A DNA stretch of 47,073 nt from Streptomyces sp. SA15 (GTDB lineage: Bacteria > Actinomycetota > Actinomycetes > Streptomycetales > Streptomycetaceae), in the NCBI RefSeq assembly GCF_002291145.1, contig NZ_NTGE01000022.1, positions 1 to 47,073 on the forward strand. Reading direction: 5' to 3'. A model generated the notes under the pieces. That model saw only the letters and a program-made list of their open reading frames with translations. It was not told where the DNA came from and made no database searches. Positions 22,440 through 29,739 of this stretch are shown here, in pieces (positions within the stretch are counted from its first letter, which is position 1; each line of letters starts with the position of its first letter). The position numbers and the translations under genes are program-made.

Positions 22440-23895
22440 GGCTCAGCGCACGCTTCATGATCTTGCCCATGTCATTGCGGGGAAGAGCGTCCAGGTGGTG
22501 GACGACCCGGGGCCGCTTGTGCGGGGCGAGGCGGGCGGCCACATGGTCCGCCAACTCCTCGGTGGACGGGGGTGCTTGGGGATCCGCCGGGACGATCCAC
22601 GCCACGATCCGCTCGCCCAGGTCCGCGTCCGGCTCTCCGGTGACCGCTGCCTCCCGCACCCCGGGATGTTCGAGGAGCGCGTTCTCGATCTCGCCGGCCC
22701 CGATCTTGTAACCCCCGCTCTTGATCAGGTCGGTGGCCTTGCGGCCGACGATACGGACATAGCCGTCGGGGTCGCGCACCGCCATGTCGCCGGTGCGGAA
22801 CCAGCCGTCGGCGGTGAAGGCGGCGGTCGTGGCGTCGGGCCGGTTGAGGTAGCCGGTGAACAGGTTCGGGCCGCGCACCTGGATCTCGCCCACGGTCTCG
22901 CCGTCGTACGACGTGATCGGCGCCCCGTCCTCCTCCACCAGCCGCAGCTCCACGCCCGGCAGCGGCACGCCGACGGTTCCGGCGCGCGGTTCGCCGTCCG
23001 CCCGCACGCTCGTGTTCATCAGCGTCTCCGTCATGCCGTACCGCTCGATCACCCGCCGCCCGGTCGCGGCCGCGATGCGCTCGTGGTCGTGCACCGGCAG
23101 CGCGGCGGAACCGGATACCAGCAGCCGGGCCCGGCCGAGCGCCTTGGCCAGCTCCGGGTCGTCGGACAGGGCCTGGGCGATGCGGTGGTACATCGTGGGG
23201 ACGCCGAAGAGCATGGTCGCGCCGGCGTTCAGCTCGCGTGCCACGCCCTCGGTGGTGAACCTGCCGAGGTGACGCACGCAACCGCCGCGGCGCAGCGGGC
23301 CCAGGATGCCCAGCACCAGGCCGTGCACGTGGAACAGCGGCAGCCCGTGCACGAGGACGTCGTCGCCGGTCCACTGCCAGGCGTCGGCGAGCGCGTCCAG
23401 GGTGGCGGCGACGGCCCGGCGGGGGATGAGGGCGCCCTTGGGCGGGCCGGTGGTGCCGGAGGTGTAGACGACGAGGGCGGGGGCCTCGTCGTCGGAGGGG
23501 TTCGTGCCGGGGGCGGGGCCGGTGGCGCGCACGTCGACGTCGATGCGGTTCAAGTCGCTTACCGGAGGCGGTAGTTCGTCGCCGGGTGCGGCCAGCACCA
23601 GCGCGGGCGCACTGTCGGTGAGGATGTGCCCGAGTTCCTTCTCCCCGGACTTCGGGTTGAGCGGTACGGCGGCGACACCGGCCTCCAGCGCCGCCACCAC
23701 CGCCACGGCGGTCTCCAGCGCCGGGGTCGCCCAGACGGCCACCCGGGCGTGGCCGGCGATCCGGTCCGCGAGCGCACCCGCCGCGACGGCGAGCTCCGCG
23801 TACGTCAGGGACCGGTCGCCGAACCGCAGGGCGGGCCGGGCGTCGGGCCGGGCGTCGGTCCGGCCGTCGCTCAGGGCCGGGAAGAGAGAGGACAC
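22432..23895 (-). CDS. matB: Malonyl-CoA synthetase MatB
   Basis: A 487-residue ANL adenylating enzyme that makes malonyl- or methylmalonyl-CoA from the free diacid, ATP and CoA. Visible motifs are YTSGTTGPPKGA (P-loop), PTMYHRIA (the Arg that binds the distal carboxylate), RYGMTETLMNTS, GWFRTGDMA and the catalytic Lys in NDMGKIMKRAL. The sequence follows S. coelicolor MatB (SCO2444) almost throughout as I remember it. The GTG at 23895 is chosen: AAGGAG lies eight bases upstream and the protein then begins SSLFPAL like its homologues; a GTG at 23916 is a weaker alternative. It is downstream of the malonate transporter gene and overlaps the carboxyltransferase gene. It could feed malonyl-CoA to the malonyl-specific PKS at 4947. 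Confidence 0.93.
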   Translation of the reverse strand: MSSLFPALSDGRTDARPDARPALRFGDRSLTYAELAVAAGALADRIAGHARVAVWATPALETAVAVVAALEAGVAAVPLNPKSGEKELGHILTDSAPALVLAAPGDELPPPVSDLNRIDVDVRATGPAPGTNPSDDEAPALVVYTSGTTGPPKGALIPRRAVAATLDALADAWQWTGDDVLVHGLPLFHVHGLVLGILGPLRRGGCVRHLGRFTTEGVARELNAGATMLFGVPTMYHRIAQALSDDPELAKALGRARLLVSGSAALPVHDHERIAAATGRRVIERYGMTETLMNTSVRADGEPRAGTVGVPLPGVELRLVEEDGAPITSYDGETVGEIQVRGPNLFTGYLNRPDATTAAFTADGWFRTGDMAVRDPDGYVRIVGRKATDLIKSGGYKIGAGEIENALLEHPGVREAAVTGEPDADLGERIVAWIVPADPQAPPSTEELADHVAARLAPHKRPRVVHHLDALPRNDMGKIMKRALSHD

Positions 23896-23939
23896 GCGTT
23901 GTACTCCTTCACTCACTGTTGTTGTCGGGACCTACGGAC

Positions 23940-25313
23940 CTACCCCCAGCCGGGCACGACCATCACCAGCCACGCCACCGCGGGTACCACCGCCACCACG
24001 ATCCCTCCGTACACCATCAGCTGCCTGAAGAAACGCTCGCGGTCGACGTCCGGTGCCGCGGCCAGCACCAGCGCGCCGTTCGTCGAGAACGGGCTCACGT
24101 CCACGACCGTCGCCGACACGGCGAGCGCCGCCACCATGCCGACCGCGCCGATCTCGCCCTGCGCGAGGAAGGGCACGGCGAGGGGGATCAGGGCGCCCAT
24201 GATCCCGACGGACGAGGCGAACGCCGACACGAGCGCGCCGATGTAGCAGAGCAGGACCGCGGCCAACAGCGGCACGCCGATGCCGCTGACGCCCTCGCCG
24301 GCCCAGGTGATGGTGCCCATCTCGTCCAGGACACCGACGTACGTCAGGACACCGCAGATCAGCAGGACCGTCGACCAGGCGATCTGGCCGACCGCCTTGC
24401 GGCTGTCCTCCGGCCAGGCGGTGCTCAGGACGACCGCGAGGGTGATCGCGGTCAGACCGGCGTCCAGGTCGAAGGCGAGGACGGCGACGACGAGGGCGAC
24501 GAGGGAGGTGAGGGTGGCGATCCGGGCCGGGGTGAGGCGGGTGGTGTCGGGCGTGGTGGGTGCGTCGGGGCGGGTGGCTACGGCGGTGTTGGTACCCCCA
24601 GCGCTACCAGCGGGCTGCGGGCCGGAACCGCCCTCCGGAAGGCCCCCCGTATCAGACGCGTCCTTGGAGGCGTCCTCTGCGGATTCATCCGGCGTCACCG
24701 CCCCCCGAGCCCACAGCTTCAGCCCGCCGAAGAGCACGAAGACCACACCCGCGATGACCAGGTTGGCGAACAGGGAGGCGAGGAAGAGGGCGATCTCGTT
24801 GCCCGGCAGCTTCTCGCGCTCGACGATGCCGTTGACGATCGAGCCGTAGATGCTGATCGGCGAGAAGCCGCCGGCCTGGGCGCCGTGCACCACCATCGCG
24901 CCCATCAGCAGCGGGCTGATGCCGTAGCGGGCGGCGAAGCTCAGCGCGATCGGCGCGACGATCGCGACCGCGGCCGGGCTGACCGCGCCGATCGCCGTGA
25001 GCGCGCCGGTGATGGCGAACATCACCCAGGGGATCAGCGCCACGCGTCCCCGGACGAGGCGGATGGAGGCGTGCACCAGCCAGTCGGTGGTGCCGTTGGC
25101 GCGGGCGATCGCGAAGAGGTACGTGACGCCGACGAGCACGACGAACAGATCGCCGGGGAAGCCGGCGAAGATGCCGTCGGCGTCGAGGTCGGCGACGAGC
25201 TCACCGACCGCGAAGGCGGCGGCGAAGGCGAGCGCGCCCATGTTGACGGAACGGGTGGTGGCGATGACGAACACCACGACGAGGACGAGGATCGAGATGA
25301 GTTCGGGGGACAT
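23940..25313 (-). CDS. matC: MatC-type dicarboxylate (malonate) transporter
   Basis: A 457-residue integral membrane protein with about 11-12 hydrophobic segments. The N-terminal half matches the MatC_N/SLC13-like fold (GALAFAAAFAVGEL, AIGAVSPAAVAIVAPIAL, VHGAQAGGFSPISIYGSIVN, the last probably the substrate-binding loop). The C-terminal half repeats the fold and contains VDVSPFSTNGALVL. A hydrophilic Ala/Gly/Thr-rich cytoplasmic loop at about residues 205-270 separates the halves. ATG 25313 has GGGAG five bases upstream; the open frame extends to 25469 but without membrane character. It leads the matC-matB-carboxyltransferase operon and is divergent from a GntR regulator, with two palindromes between them. 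The likely substrate is malonate. Confidence 0.85.
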   Translation of the reverse strand: MSPELISILVLVVVFVIATTRSVNMGALAFAAAFAVGELVADLDADGIFAGFPGDLFVVLVGVTYLFAIARANGTTDWLVHASIRLVRGRVALIPWVMFAITGALTAIGAVSPAAVAIVAPIALSFAARYGISPLLMGAMVVHGAQAGGFSPISIYGSIVNGIVEREKLPGNEIALFLASLFANLVIAGVVFVLFGGLKLWARGAVTPDESAEDASKDASDTGGLPEGGSGPQPAGSAGGTNTAVATRPDAPTTPDTTRLTPARIATLTSLVALVVAVLAFDLDAGLTAITLAVVLSTAWPEDSRKAVGQIAWSTVLLICGVLTYVGVLDEMGTITWAGEGVSGIGVPLLAAVLLCYIGALVSAFASSVGIMGALIPLAVPFLAQGEIGAVGMVAALAVSATVVDVSPFSTNGALVLAAAPDVDRERFFRQLMVYGGIVVAVVPAVAWLVMVVPGWG

Positions 25314-25369
25314 ACGGGCTCCCGTCTTTGGGTCCCGAGCGGCGGGGTGGGTATCCGGGGGAGTGGTCG

Positions 25370-25384
25370 AGTGGCTGAGCCACT
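25370..25384. promoter_or_regulatory. Candidate GntR operator, matC-proximal
   Basis: AGTGGCTGAGCCACT is a perfect 7+7 palindrome around one central base, 56 bp upstream of the matC ATG. Its core TGGCTGAGCCA recurs, inverted, at 25450-25460. FadR-type GntR proteins bind short palindromes of this size. Confidence 0.65.
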
Positions 25385-25449
25385 TACGGGTCGGTTGGCT
25401 GGTTAGCGTGGGCGCGGCACGCGGCGGCGTCAAGGGGTCGCGCAAAAAT

Positions 25450-25462
25450 TGGCTCAGCCACT
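25450..25462. promoter_or_regulatory. Candidate GntR operator, gntR-proximal
   Basis: TGGCTCAGCCACT is the exact reverse complement of the first 13 bases of the palindrome at 25370. Core centres are 78 bp apart. It lies about 50 bp upstream of the gntR GTG, suitable for autoregulation and possible looping with the first site. Confidence 0.6.
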
Positions 25463-25510
25463 CGGCCACCGCGGAGCCCGGTGCTACGCTCCCGACGAGA
25501 GGGGGACCCC

Positions 25511-26212
25511 GTGACCGACGCCCTGCGACCCATGACGAAACAGCGCCTCTACGAGCAGGTGCTGGACCGGCTGCGCCAGTACGTCGCCGAGGGCGGCCTG
25601 CGCGCGGGGGACCGCCTCCCGCCCGAGCGCGACCTCGCGCAGCGCCTCGGCGTCAGCCGGGCCTCCGTGAAGCAGGCGATCGTCGTCCTGGAAGTCCAGG
25701 GCCTGGTGGAGGCACGGCACGGCGGCGGCACGTACCTGGTCCGCGACAGCCTCGACGTCGAGCCGGTCGAGAGGATGGTCGAGCGCCGCCGACGCCTCCC
25801 CGACGTACTGGAAGCCCGCGAAGCCCTGGAGACGAAACTCGCCGAGCTGGCCGCGGAGCGCCGCACGGAGGACGACCTGGCCGCGATGAGGTCGGCGCTC
25901 GCCCACATGACGACGGAGATCGAGGAGGGCGACCCCGGCGTCGAGGGCGACCGCCTCTTCCACGCGGCGGTGACGGCGGCCGCCCACAGCAGCCTCCTCG
26001 CGGAGTTCATGCGCTCCATCGCCGACCAGATCGCCGAGAGCCGCACCGAGTCCCTCCGCCAGCCCGGCCGCCCCACCCGCTCCCTCGCCCAGCACCAGGC
26101 CATCCTCGACGCGATCGCCGCCGGACAGCCGAAGCAGGCGGCCACCGCGATGCGCCGCCATGTGCGTACGGTCGCGAAGGTGCGGTTGCTGGACTGGGAG
26201 CCGGGGGAGTAA
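25511..26212 (+). CDS. GntR/FadR-family regulator of the malonate operon
   Basis: A 233-residue regulator. The N-terminal winged helix covers residues about 10-75 (LPPERDLAQRLGVSRASVKQ then VEARHGGGTYLV). It is followed by an all-helical FCD ligand-binding domain (LEAREALETKLAELAAERR, the DRLFHAAVTAAAH metal/ligand motif with its Asp-Arg-His, and LAQHQAILDAIAAGQ). The GTG at 25511 follows GAGGGGG; the open frame starts at 25481 without a ribosome site. It is divergent from matC and is the obvious repressor of the matC-matB-carboxyltransferase operon, probably responding to malonate or a related diacid. A stem-loop terminator follows the stop codon directly. Confidence 0.88.
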   Translation: MTDALRPMTKQRLYEQVLDRLRQYVAEGGLRAGDRLPPERDLAQRLGVSRASVKQAIVVLEVQGLVEARHGGGTYLVRDSLDVEPVERMVERRRRLPDVLEAREALETKLAELAAERRTEDDLAAMRSALAHMTTEIEEGDPGVEGDRLFHAAVTAAAHSSLLAEFMRSIADQIAESRTESLRQPGRPTRSLAQHQAILDAIAAGQPKQAATAMRRHVRTVAKVRLLDWEPGE

Positions 26213-26217
26213 CGCTG

Positions 26218-26243
26218 AGCCCTGCCGGTTCGACGGCAGGGCT
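26218..26243 (+). terminator. Terminator after the GntR gene
   Basis: AGCCCTGCCG, a 6-base loop (GTTCGA) and CGGCAGGGCT form a perfect 10-bp stem six bases after the TAA. No U tract follows, as is common in actinobacteria. Confidence 0.75.
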
Positions 26244-26292
26244 CTGGGGGCGGGAAGTGTCAGGCGGCCGCGGGGGCCCGGACGCTTACCCA

Positions 26293-26374
26293 GTGATTGG
26301 CAGATCTGTTCCACCGGCACGGCCACCTCACCTGGGGTTTTTCTTCGCGAGGGTGGAACAGACCTGCCAATCAC
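26293..26374. repeat. 23-bp near-perfect inverted repeat with 36-nt spacer
   Basis: The arms at 26293-26315 and 26352-26374 match at 22 of 23 positions when one is reverse-complemented; the arm begins GTGATTGGCAG and ends CTGTTCCACC. The one mismatch becomes a G-U pair in a minus-strand transcript. The spacer contains GGGGTTTTTCTTCG. It lies between the gntR terminator and an IS5-type transposase scrap, in DNA with no gene. It could be the ends of a small non-autonomous element, an IS terminus pair or a protein-binding hairpin. Confidence 0.75.
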
Positions 26375-26412
26375 CCGCTGTCACCCACGAGCCGGCGCCC
26401 ATGTAGGCCCGG

Positions 26413-26535
26413 TCAGCGGAGGACCGGGACGCCCTGGCGTTCGCAGATCCGGATGATCCGGTGGGTGCGAGCCGCCGTCAGGTCGTGGGCTCGGCCGGGC
26501 CATGCGGACGAGAGCCACAGCAGCCGTCCGGGACA
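26413..26535 (-). pseudogene. IS5-family transposase fragment
   Basis: A 40-codon open stretch between two stops encodes RLLWLSSAWPGRAHDLTAAR followed by THRIIRICERQGVPVL. This is the block around the second catalytic region of Streptomyces IS5-type DDE transposases; in intact enzymes it continues into an ADxAYxG motif, which is cut off here by a stop. There is no start codon or ribosome site. The fragment lies about 40 bp from the 23-bp inverted repeat and marks this spot as an old insertion site. Recognition of the family is from memory of the motif. Confidence 0.7.
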
Positions 26536-26600
26536 TTACGGGGGAACCACCGAGCCGCTCAGCGACCGAACCCCGCTGACGGATCGAGGTCAAAGGTGGG

Positions 26601-27638
26601 TCACGTCGTGCCGCGGACATTCAAGCTTGGTGTCAGGACGATAGGGGGTGGCACTTCGCCTGCGAGGAGTTGGTCGACTTGGTGGATGGCCAGTTCGCCC
26701 AGCCGTCGCTTGTCGAGGTGGAGGGTGGTCAGTGGCGGGTCGACCAGATCGACGACGCTCAGCCCGTCGTAGCCGACCAGTGCGCAGTCGTCCGGTACTT
26801 GGACGCCGAGCCGGCGGGCGGCCCGGAGCGCGCCGATCGCAACCAGGTCGTTGAAAGCGACCACGGCCGTGAGGTCTGGGCGCGCGGCGTACAGCGCCTC
26901 GAACGCGGCGGCGCCCCCGGCCGGGGACTGCTCACCCATGACAACCCAGCCCTCGTCGACGGGCAGCGCATGTTCGCCGACGACTTCGAGGAAGGTGCGG
27001 CGCCGGACCATCGGGGCGCTCATGCACTCGCAGTCGATCATGCCGATCCGGCGGTGACCCCGGTCGATGAGGTGCTGCATCCCGGCCCGGATTCCGGCCG
27101 CGGTGTCGATGTGGACCAACGCGTGGTTCGACGAGTCCAGCCCGCGATCGACTAGAACCAGCGGCACGGTGCCCACGTACGGCTCGAGCTGCGCATCGGG
27201 ATGGCTGATGTAGCCGACAAGAGCGTCAACCTGTTGGCCGAGTGAGCGGACCAAGTCCAGCTCCCGGGACCGATCGTTCTCGGTGCTGGCCACGAGCACC
27301 TGCCAGTCGCGTTCGTCCGCGGCCGCAATCACTCCTGCCACGAACTCTGGGAAGAAGGGGTTGACCACGTCGGGGACGATCAGCCCGACGGATACGACGT
27401 CCCGGCGGACCAGCCCCCGGCCGAACCGGCTGGGCCGGTACCGCAACTGCCTTGCGACATCGAGCACGCGTTGCTGAGTCCCCGGGTCGATCTCTCCCTT
27501 GCCATTGATCGCCCGGGAGACGGTCTGATGGGACACGCCTGCCGCCTGAGCAACGTCGCGGAGCGTGACGCGCTTGACGGTTCTCACACCCCGCGCCCGC
27601 TGGTCTTCCGTTTCCCGCTGTCCGGCCACGCTGCCCAC
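26601..27638 (-). CDS. LacI-family transcriptional repressor
   Basis: A 345-residue LacI/GalR regulator. Residues 22-75 form the DNA-binding domain with hinge (VTLRDVAQAAGVSHQTVSRA, then INGKGEIDPGTQQRV). The rest is a periplasmic-binding-protein-like ligand domain (VGLIVPDVVNPFFPEFVAGV, PLVLVDRGLDSSNHALVHID, VVAFNDLVAIGALRAARRLG, LTTLHLDKRRLGELA), which usually senses a sugar. The GTG at 27638 is preceded by AGGA; GTG 27587 lacks a ribosome site. About 175 bp upstream is a cluster of GTTAnCG repeats ending in a palindrome, typical of LacI operators. No intact sugar-metabolism gene remains beside it, so its target operon may have been lost or moved. Confidence 0.85.
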   Translation of the reverse strand: MGSVAGQRETEDQRARGVRTVKRVTLRDVAQAAGVSHQTVSRAINGKGEIDPGTQQRVLDVARQLRYRPSRFGRGLVRRDVVSVGLIVPDVVNPFFPEFVAGVIAAADERDWQVLVASTENDRSRELDLVRSLGQQVDALVGYISHPDAQLEPYVGTVPLVLVDRGLDSSNHALVHIDTAAGIRAGMQHLIDRGHRRIGMIDCECMSAPMVRRRTFLEVVGEHALPVDEGWVVMGEQSPAGGAAAFEALYAARPDLTAVVAFNDLVAIGALRAARRLGVQVPDDCALVGYDGLSVVDLVDPPLTTLHLDKRRLGELAIHQVDQLLAGEVPPPIVLTPSLNVRGTT

Positions 27639-27811
27639 TCACTTCTGTTCCTGTGCCGCCCTGTGTCCAAGTCAATCAGGTTCACCGGCCTGCCGCGCCA
27701 TCACCAGCCCGGCACTGCCACGAGAGCAAGGCAGCGCCAGAACGCCACCGGCGGATCGTGAGCCGTCCGGCGGCGGGCGTTGACGGAATCTGCTCCCCTG
27801 AGCAAGAATCC

Positions 27812-27849
27812 CGTTAGCGGTCACGTTAGCGGTCACGTTAACGCTAACG
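27812..27849. promoter_or_regulatory. Clustered LacI-type operator
   Basis: Two direct 12-base repeats CGTTAGCGGTCA (27812-27823 and 27824-27835) run into the palindrome CGTTAACGCTAACG (27836-27849). Half-sites CGTTA are therefore spaced 12 bases apart three times, with an inverted partner TAACG. LacI-family operators commonly have GTTA/TAAC half-sites. It precedes the small gene at 27871 by 21 bases and the lacI-type gene, which is divergent, by about 175 bases. Confidence 0.65.
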
Positions 27850-27870
27850 GAACAAGCGAAGGAGAGCACA

Positions 27871-28122
27871 GTGGCTTCTTTGAGGGGCCCCCTAGCGCAC
27901 GAGCCCCACCCGATGTTCCGTGGCGTGTTCCGCAGCTGGCACGCAAAGGCCGGCGTCTTTTCGGCGCTGCCAGACGCACCTGTGGAGCCGGATGATCCGC
28001 AGCCTTGGTGGCGCCAACTGAGAGTTCGGCGGCGGAAGCCGAGCAGCGGTGGATCTTCGCTCAGTCGGTCCACGGCGCGTCCCCGGGGTTGTCCTGCTCC
28101 CAGCGGGAATGGTCGGAGCTGA
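27871..28122 (+). CDS. Small protein of unknown function behind the LacI operator (possibly a truncated gene)
   Basis: An 83-residue open frame from a GTG with an excellent ribosome site (AAGGAG, six-base spacing), placed 21 bp after the operator cluster. That is exactly where the first gene of a LacI-controlled operon would start. The first 47 residues (SLRGPLAHEPHPMFRGVFRS, then WHAKAGVFSALPDAPVEPDD) look protein-like. From about residue 50 the sequence becomes Arg/Ser/Pro-rich, suggesting that the frame is broken and that this is the 5' remnant of a longer gene. The family was not recognised. The last third overlaps, on the opposite strand, another possible gene remnant. Confidence 0.4.
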   Translation: MASLRGPLAHEPHPMFRGVFRSWHAKAGVFSALPDAPVEPDDPQPWWRQLRVRRRKPSSGGSSLSRSTARPRGCPAPSGNGRS

Positions 28123-28174
28123 GTGCCTGTGTCTGATCCAGCCATGCCAAGACTGGGTCCTGGTGTTCGATGAC
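28061..28174 (-). pseudogene. Possible 3' gene remnant, unknown family
   Basis: A 37-codon stretch ending in TGA reads like a genuine C-terminus (VIEHQDPVLAWLDQTQALSS, then WEQDNPGDAPWTD), with acidic, Trp-containing composition unlike random high-GC frames. It has no start codon or ribosome site, and the frame becomes Arg/Cys-rich upstream. It is probably the tail of a gene truncated in this rearranged region. No family was recognised. Confidence 0.3.
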
Positions 28175-28194
28175 ACGCGGCGCTGTGAAACACC

Positions 28195-28230
28195 GCGAGG
28201 GGCAGCCGGATGATCTCGGCTGCCCCTCGC
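28195..28230. terminator. Strong 13-bp hairpin
   Basis: GCGAGGGGCAGCC, a 10-base loop and GGCTGCCCCTCGC form a perfect 13-bp stem. It stands 46 bp after the stop codon of the minus-strand permease fragment at 28276 and is probably that gene's original terminator, working in both directions. Confidence 0.75.
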
Positions 28231-28275
28231 ACCTGCTTCAGCGGTCCGGCGTCGCGCTCCGGACCTGCTGCCTGG

Positions 28276-28752
28276 TCAGGTCAGGCGTCGGCGGATCCAC
28301 CAGGCGCAGAACCCGGTCAGGGCCAGGGCGAGGCCGAGGTAGAGCCCGGTCTCGGCCCATTGAAGGGCCCAGAAGTTGCCAGCGGGCTGGTACGTCACCT
28401 GCTGCTTGTAGCCCAGGTCGCCGAGGTCGGCGATGCAGCGGTCGAATTGCTGCAGGGTGGGCGGGCCCGACTCGGTGTGCAGGCAGTCGGCGAAGGACGA
28501 CGGCACCGGGACCGGCTGACCGGCGGCGTGCGGTGTCTGTTGGGAGGTGACCCAGGCACCGGGCACTTCGGGGTGCGTGACGATCTGCTTGGTGCCCTCC
28601 TGGATGCTGATGGGGGCGCCGCCGGGCTCGATCGGCACGGTGGTCCGGTCCGTGGCGGGTAGGTGGGGCCGGATCCACAACGGCACACTGATCTGGACGG
28701 CGGCGTAGACGCCGGAGACCGCGTCGCGCCCTGCGGGGGGCGGCTTGAGCAC
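28276..28752 (-). pseudogene. C-terminal fragment of an ABC-2-type transporter permease
   Basis: The frame encodes about 158 residues with an extracytoplasmic segment (PLWIRPHLPATDRTTVPI, PGAWVTSQQT, LGYKQQVTYQPAGNFWALQW). It ends in one transmembrane helix and WWIRRRLT. This is the usual C-terminus of Streptomyces ABC transporter permease-like membrane proteins, which normally have six helices and about 300 residues or more. The N-terminal helices are missing. At about 28752 the frame abuts, out of phase, a VapC remnant on the same strand. A GTG is present at 28752 but has no ribosome site. The hairpin at 28195 follows. It is best read as a truncated gene; residual expression as a one-helix protein cannot be excluded. 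Confidence 0.6.
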
Positions 28753-28999
28753 GGCCGGTTTCTGGGCCGTACCACTGGAGTGCCTCGCCGGTGACGGCGA
28801 TGAGGCACTCGAAGTGCCGGTCTGGTGCAGGAGGGCGCAGTCCCTGGAACTCGGCCGTGGCGGCGACTACGAGGTCGACGGGCCCGGCGCCGCGGTGCCG
28901 GCCGCGCCGGGTGATGATCTCCTGGACCTGCCAGGCGCCGTCGTGGGCGCTGTCGTCCACCGGGACCCAGTCGAAGGGCATGCGCATGTCCTCGATGCC
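28751..28999 (-). pseudogene. VapC-type PIN-domain toxin, C-terminal remnant
   Basis: From 28999 to 28751 the minus strand encodes the last two thirds of a PIN ribonuclease: FDWVPVDDSAHDGAWQVQE, AGPVDLVVAATAEFQGL with its catalytic-site Asp, then DRHFECLIAVTGEALQWYGP. The first part, with the N-terminal acidic residue, is missing: a TAG lies just upstream at 29002-29000 in frame. The usual stop after WYGPE is gone, so the frame runs into unrelated sequence. No VapB antitoxin gene is visible. The toxin is therefore almost certainly inactive. It shares a breakpoint near 28751 with the permease fragment, showing that unrelated genes were joined by deletion or rearrangement. Confidence 0.65.
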
Positions 29000-29082
29000 C
29001 TACTGACCCGCTGACGGCCTGATGGCGTTCATATGACCCGCCCCCGGGCCCCGAAATCGTCACGATCCACTGCAGGAAGGGC

Positions 29083-29286
29083 TCACCAAGGGCAGCGACT
29101 GTGGCGCAAGTGGTCAACGAACGCGGCGAAGGCATCCGGCGGGAGGGTGACAATGGGGCCGTGGGGGAGCTTGGAGTCGCGGACGGCGACCGAGGTGTGG
29201 GTGGGGAGGTTGACCACCTCGACGCAGTTGCCGCCCTGGTCGTCGCTGTAGGAGGACTTGAACCAGACGTCTTCAGGGATGTTCAT
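29083..29286 (-). CDS. DUF397-domain protein
   Basis: A 67-residue protein with the DUF397 core: VWFKSSYSDDQGGNCVEV, then VAVRDSKLPHGPIVTLPPDA and AFVDHLR. These small cytosolic proteins usually sit directly behind an XRE-family regulator and act with it (BldB/WhiJ-type systems in Streptomyces); here no such regulator is next to it. ATG 29286 begins at the natural DUF397 N-terminus (MNIPEDVW). The open frame upstream to 29439 is antisense to the Uma2 remnant, so the start lies almost exactly at a recombination junction. The ribosome site GGGAG is only two bases from the ATG. It may have lost its native promoter. Confidence 0.72.
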   Translation of the reverse strand: MNIPEDVWFKSSYSDDQGGNCVEVVNLPTHTSVAVRDSKLPHGPIVTLPPDAFAAFVDHLRHSRCPW

Positions 29287-29575
29287 GTCTCCCGACCCGG
29301 ACGGCGCGCTCATGGTCGTCGAGGTCACCTCGTACGACTCGGACACCGACCGACGGGACCGGCACGAGAAGCCTGCCGCGTACGGCCAGTCCGGGATCCC
29401 TTTGTACCTTTTGATCGACCAGGGCTCCTGCACTGTCACGGTGCACAGCGCCCCGGACCGGACGGTCGGTGGCTACCGCGACATTCACACGGCGAAGTTC
29501 GGTGAGAAGGTGCTCATCCCCGACCCGATCGGCATCGAACTCGACACGGAGATCCTCAAGAACTACGTGCGGTGA
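29279..29575 (+). pseudogene. Uma2-family (DUF820) endonuclease-like gene, C-terminal half only
   Basis: The frame encodes about 98 residues that match the second half of Uma2/DUF820 proteins: DGALMVVEVTSYDSDTDRRD with the PD-(D/E)xK-type Glu, then RHEKPAAYGQSGIPLYLLID and a beta-rich tail (FGEKVLIPDPIGIELDTEIL). Full members have about 190 residues, so the first half is gone. ATGs at 29258 and 29279 are in frame without a ribosome site. The break coincides with the start of the DUF397 gene on the other strand. A hairpin terminator follows the stop codon, suggesting the 3' end is original. Confidence 0.68.
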
Positions 29576-29578
29576 GCA

Positions 29579-29614
29579 GATGAGGTCCTGCCCGGAACTG
29601 GGCGGGATCTCATC
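29579..29614 (+). terminator. Terminator after the Uma2 remnant
   Basis: GATGAGGTCCTGCCC and GGGCGGGATCTCATC pair at 13 of 15 positions around a 6-base loop, directly behind the Uma2 stop codon. The remaining 125 bp up to the MerR-PP2C gene end hold nothing recognisable. Confidence 0.6.
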
Positions 29615-29739
29615 CTCATACGACCGTCGGCAGACCCCGCGCCCCGCACATGTAAAGGCGGCGCCGGGTCCCCACGAGCGTGGCCAGGTCCTCTGTCCCG
29701 GGGAGCGACATAGCGGTGATTGTGTCCCACCGCCGGAGG

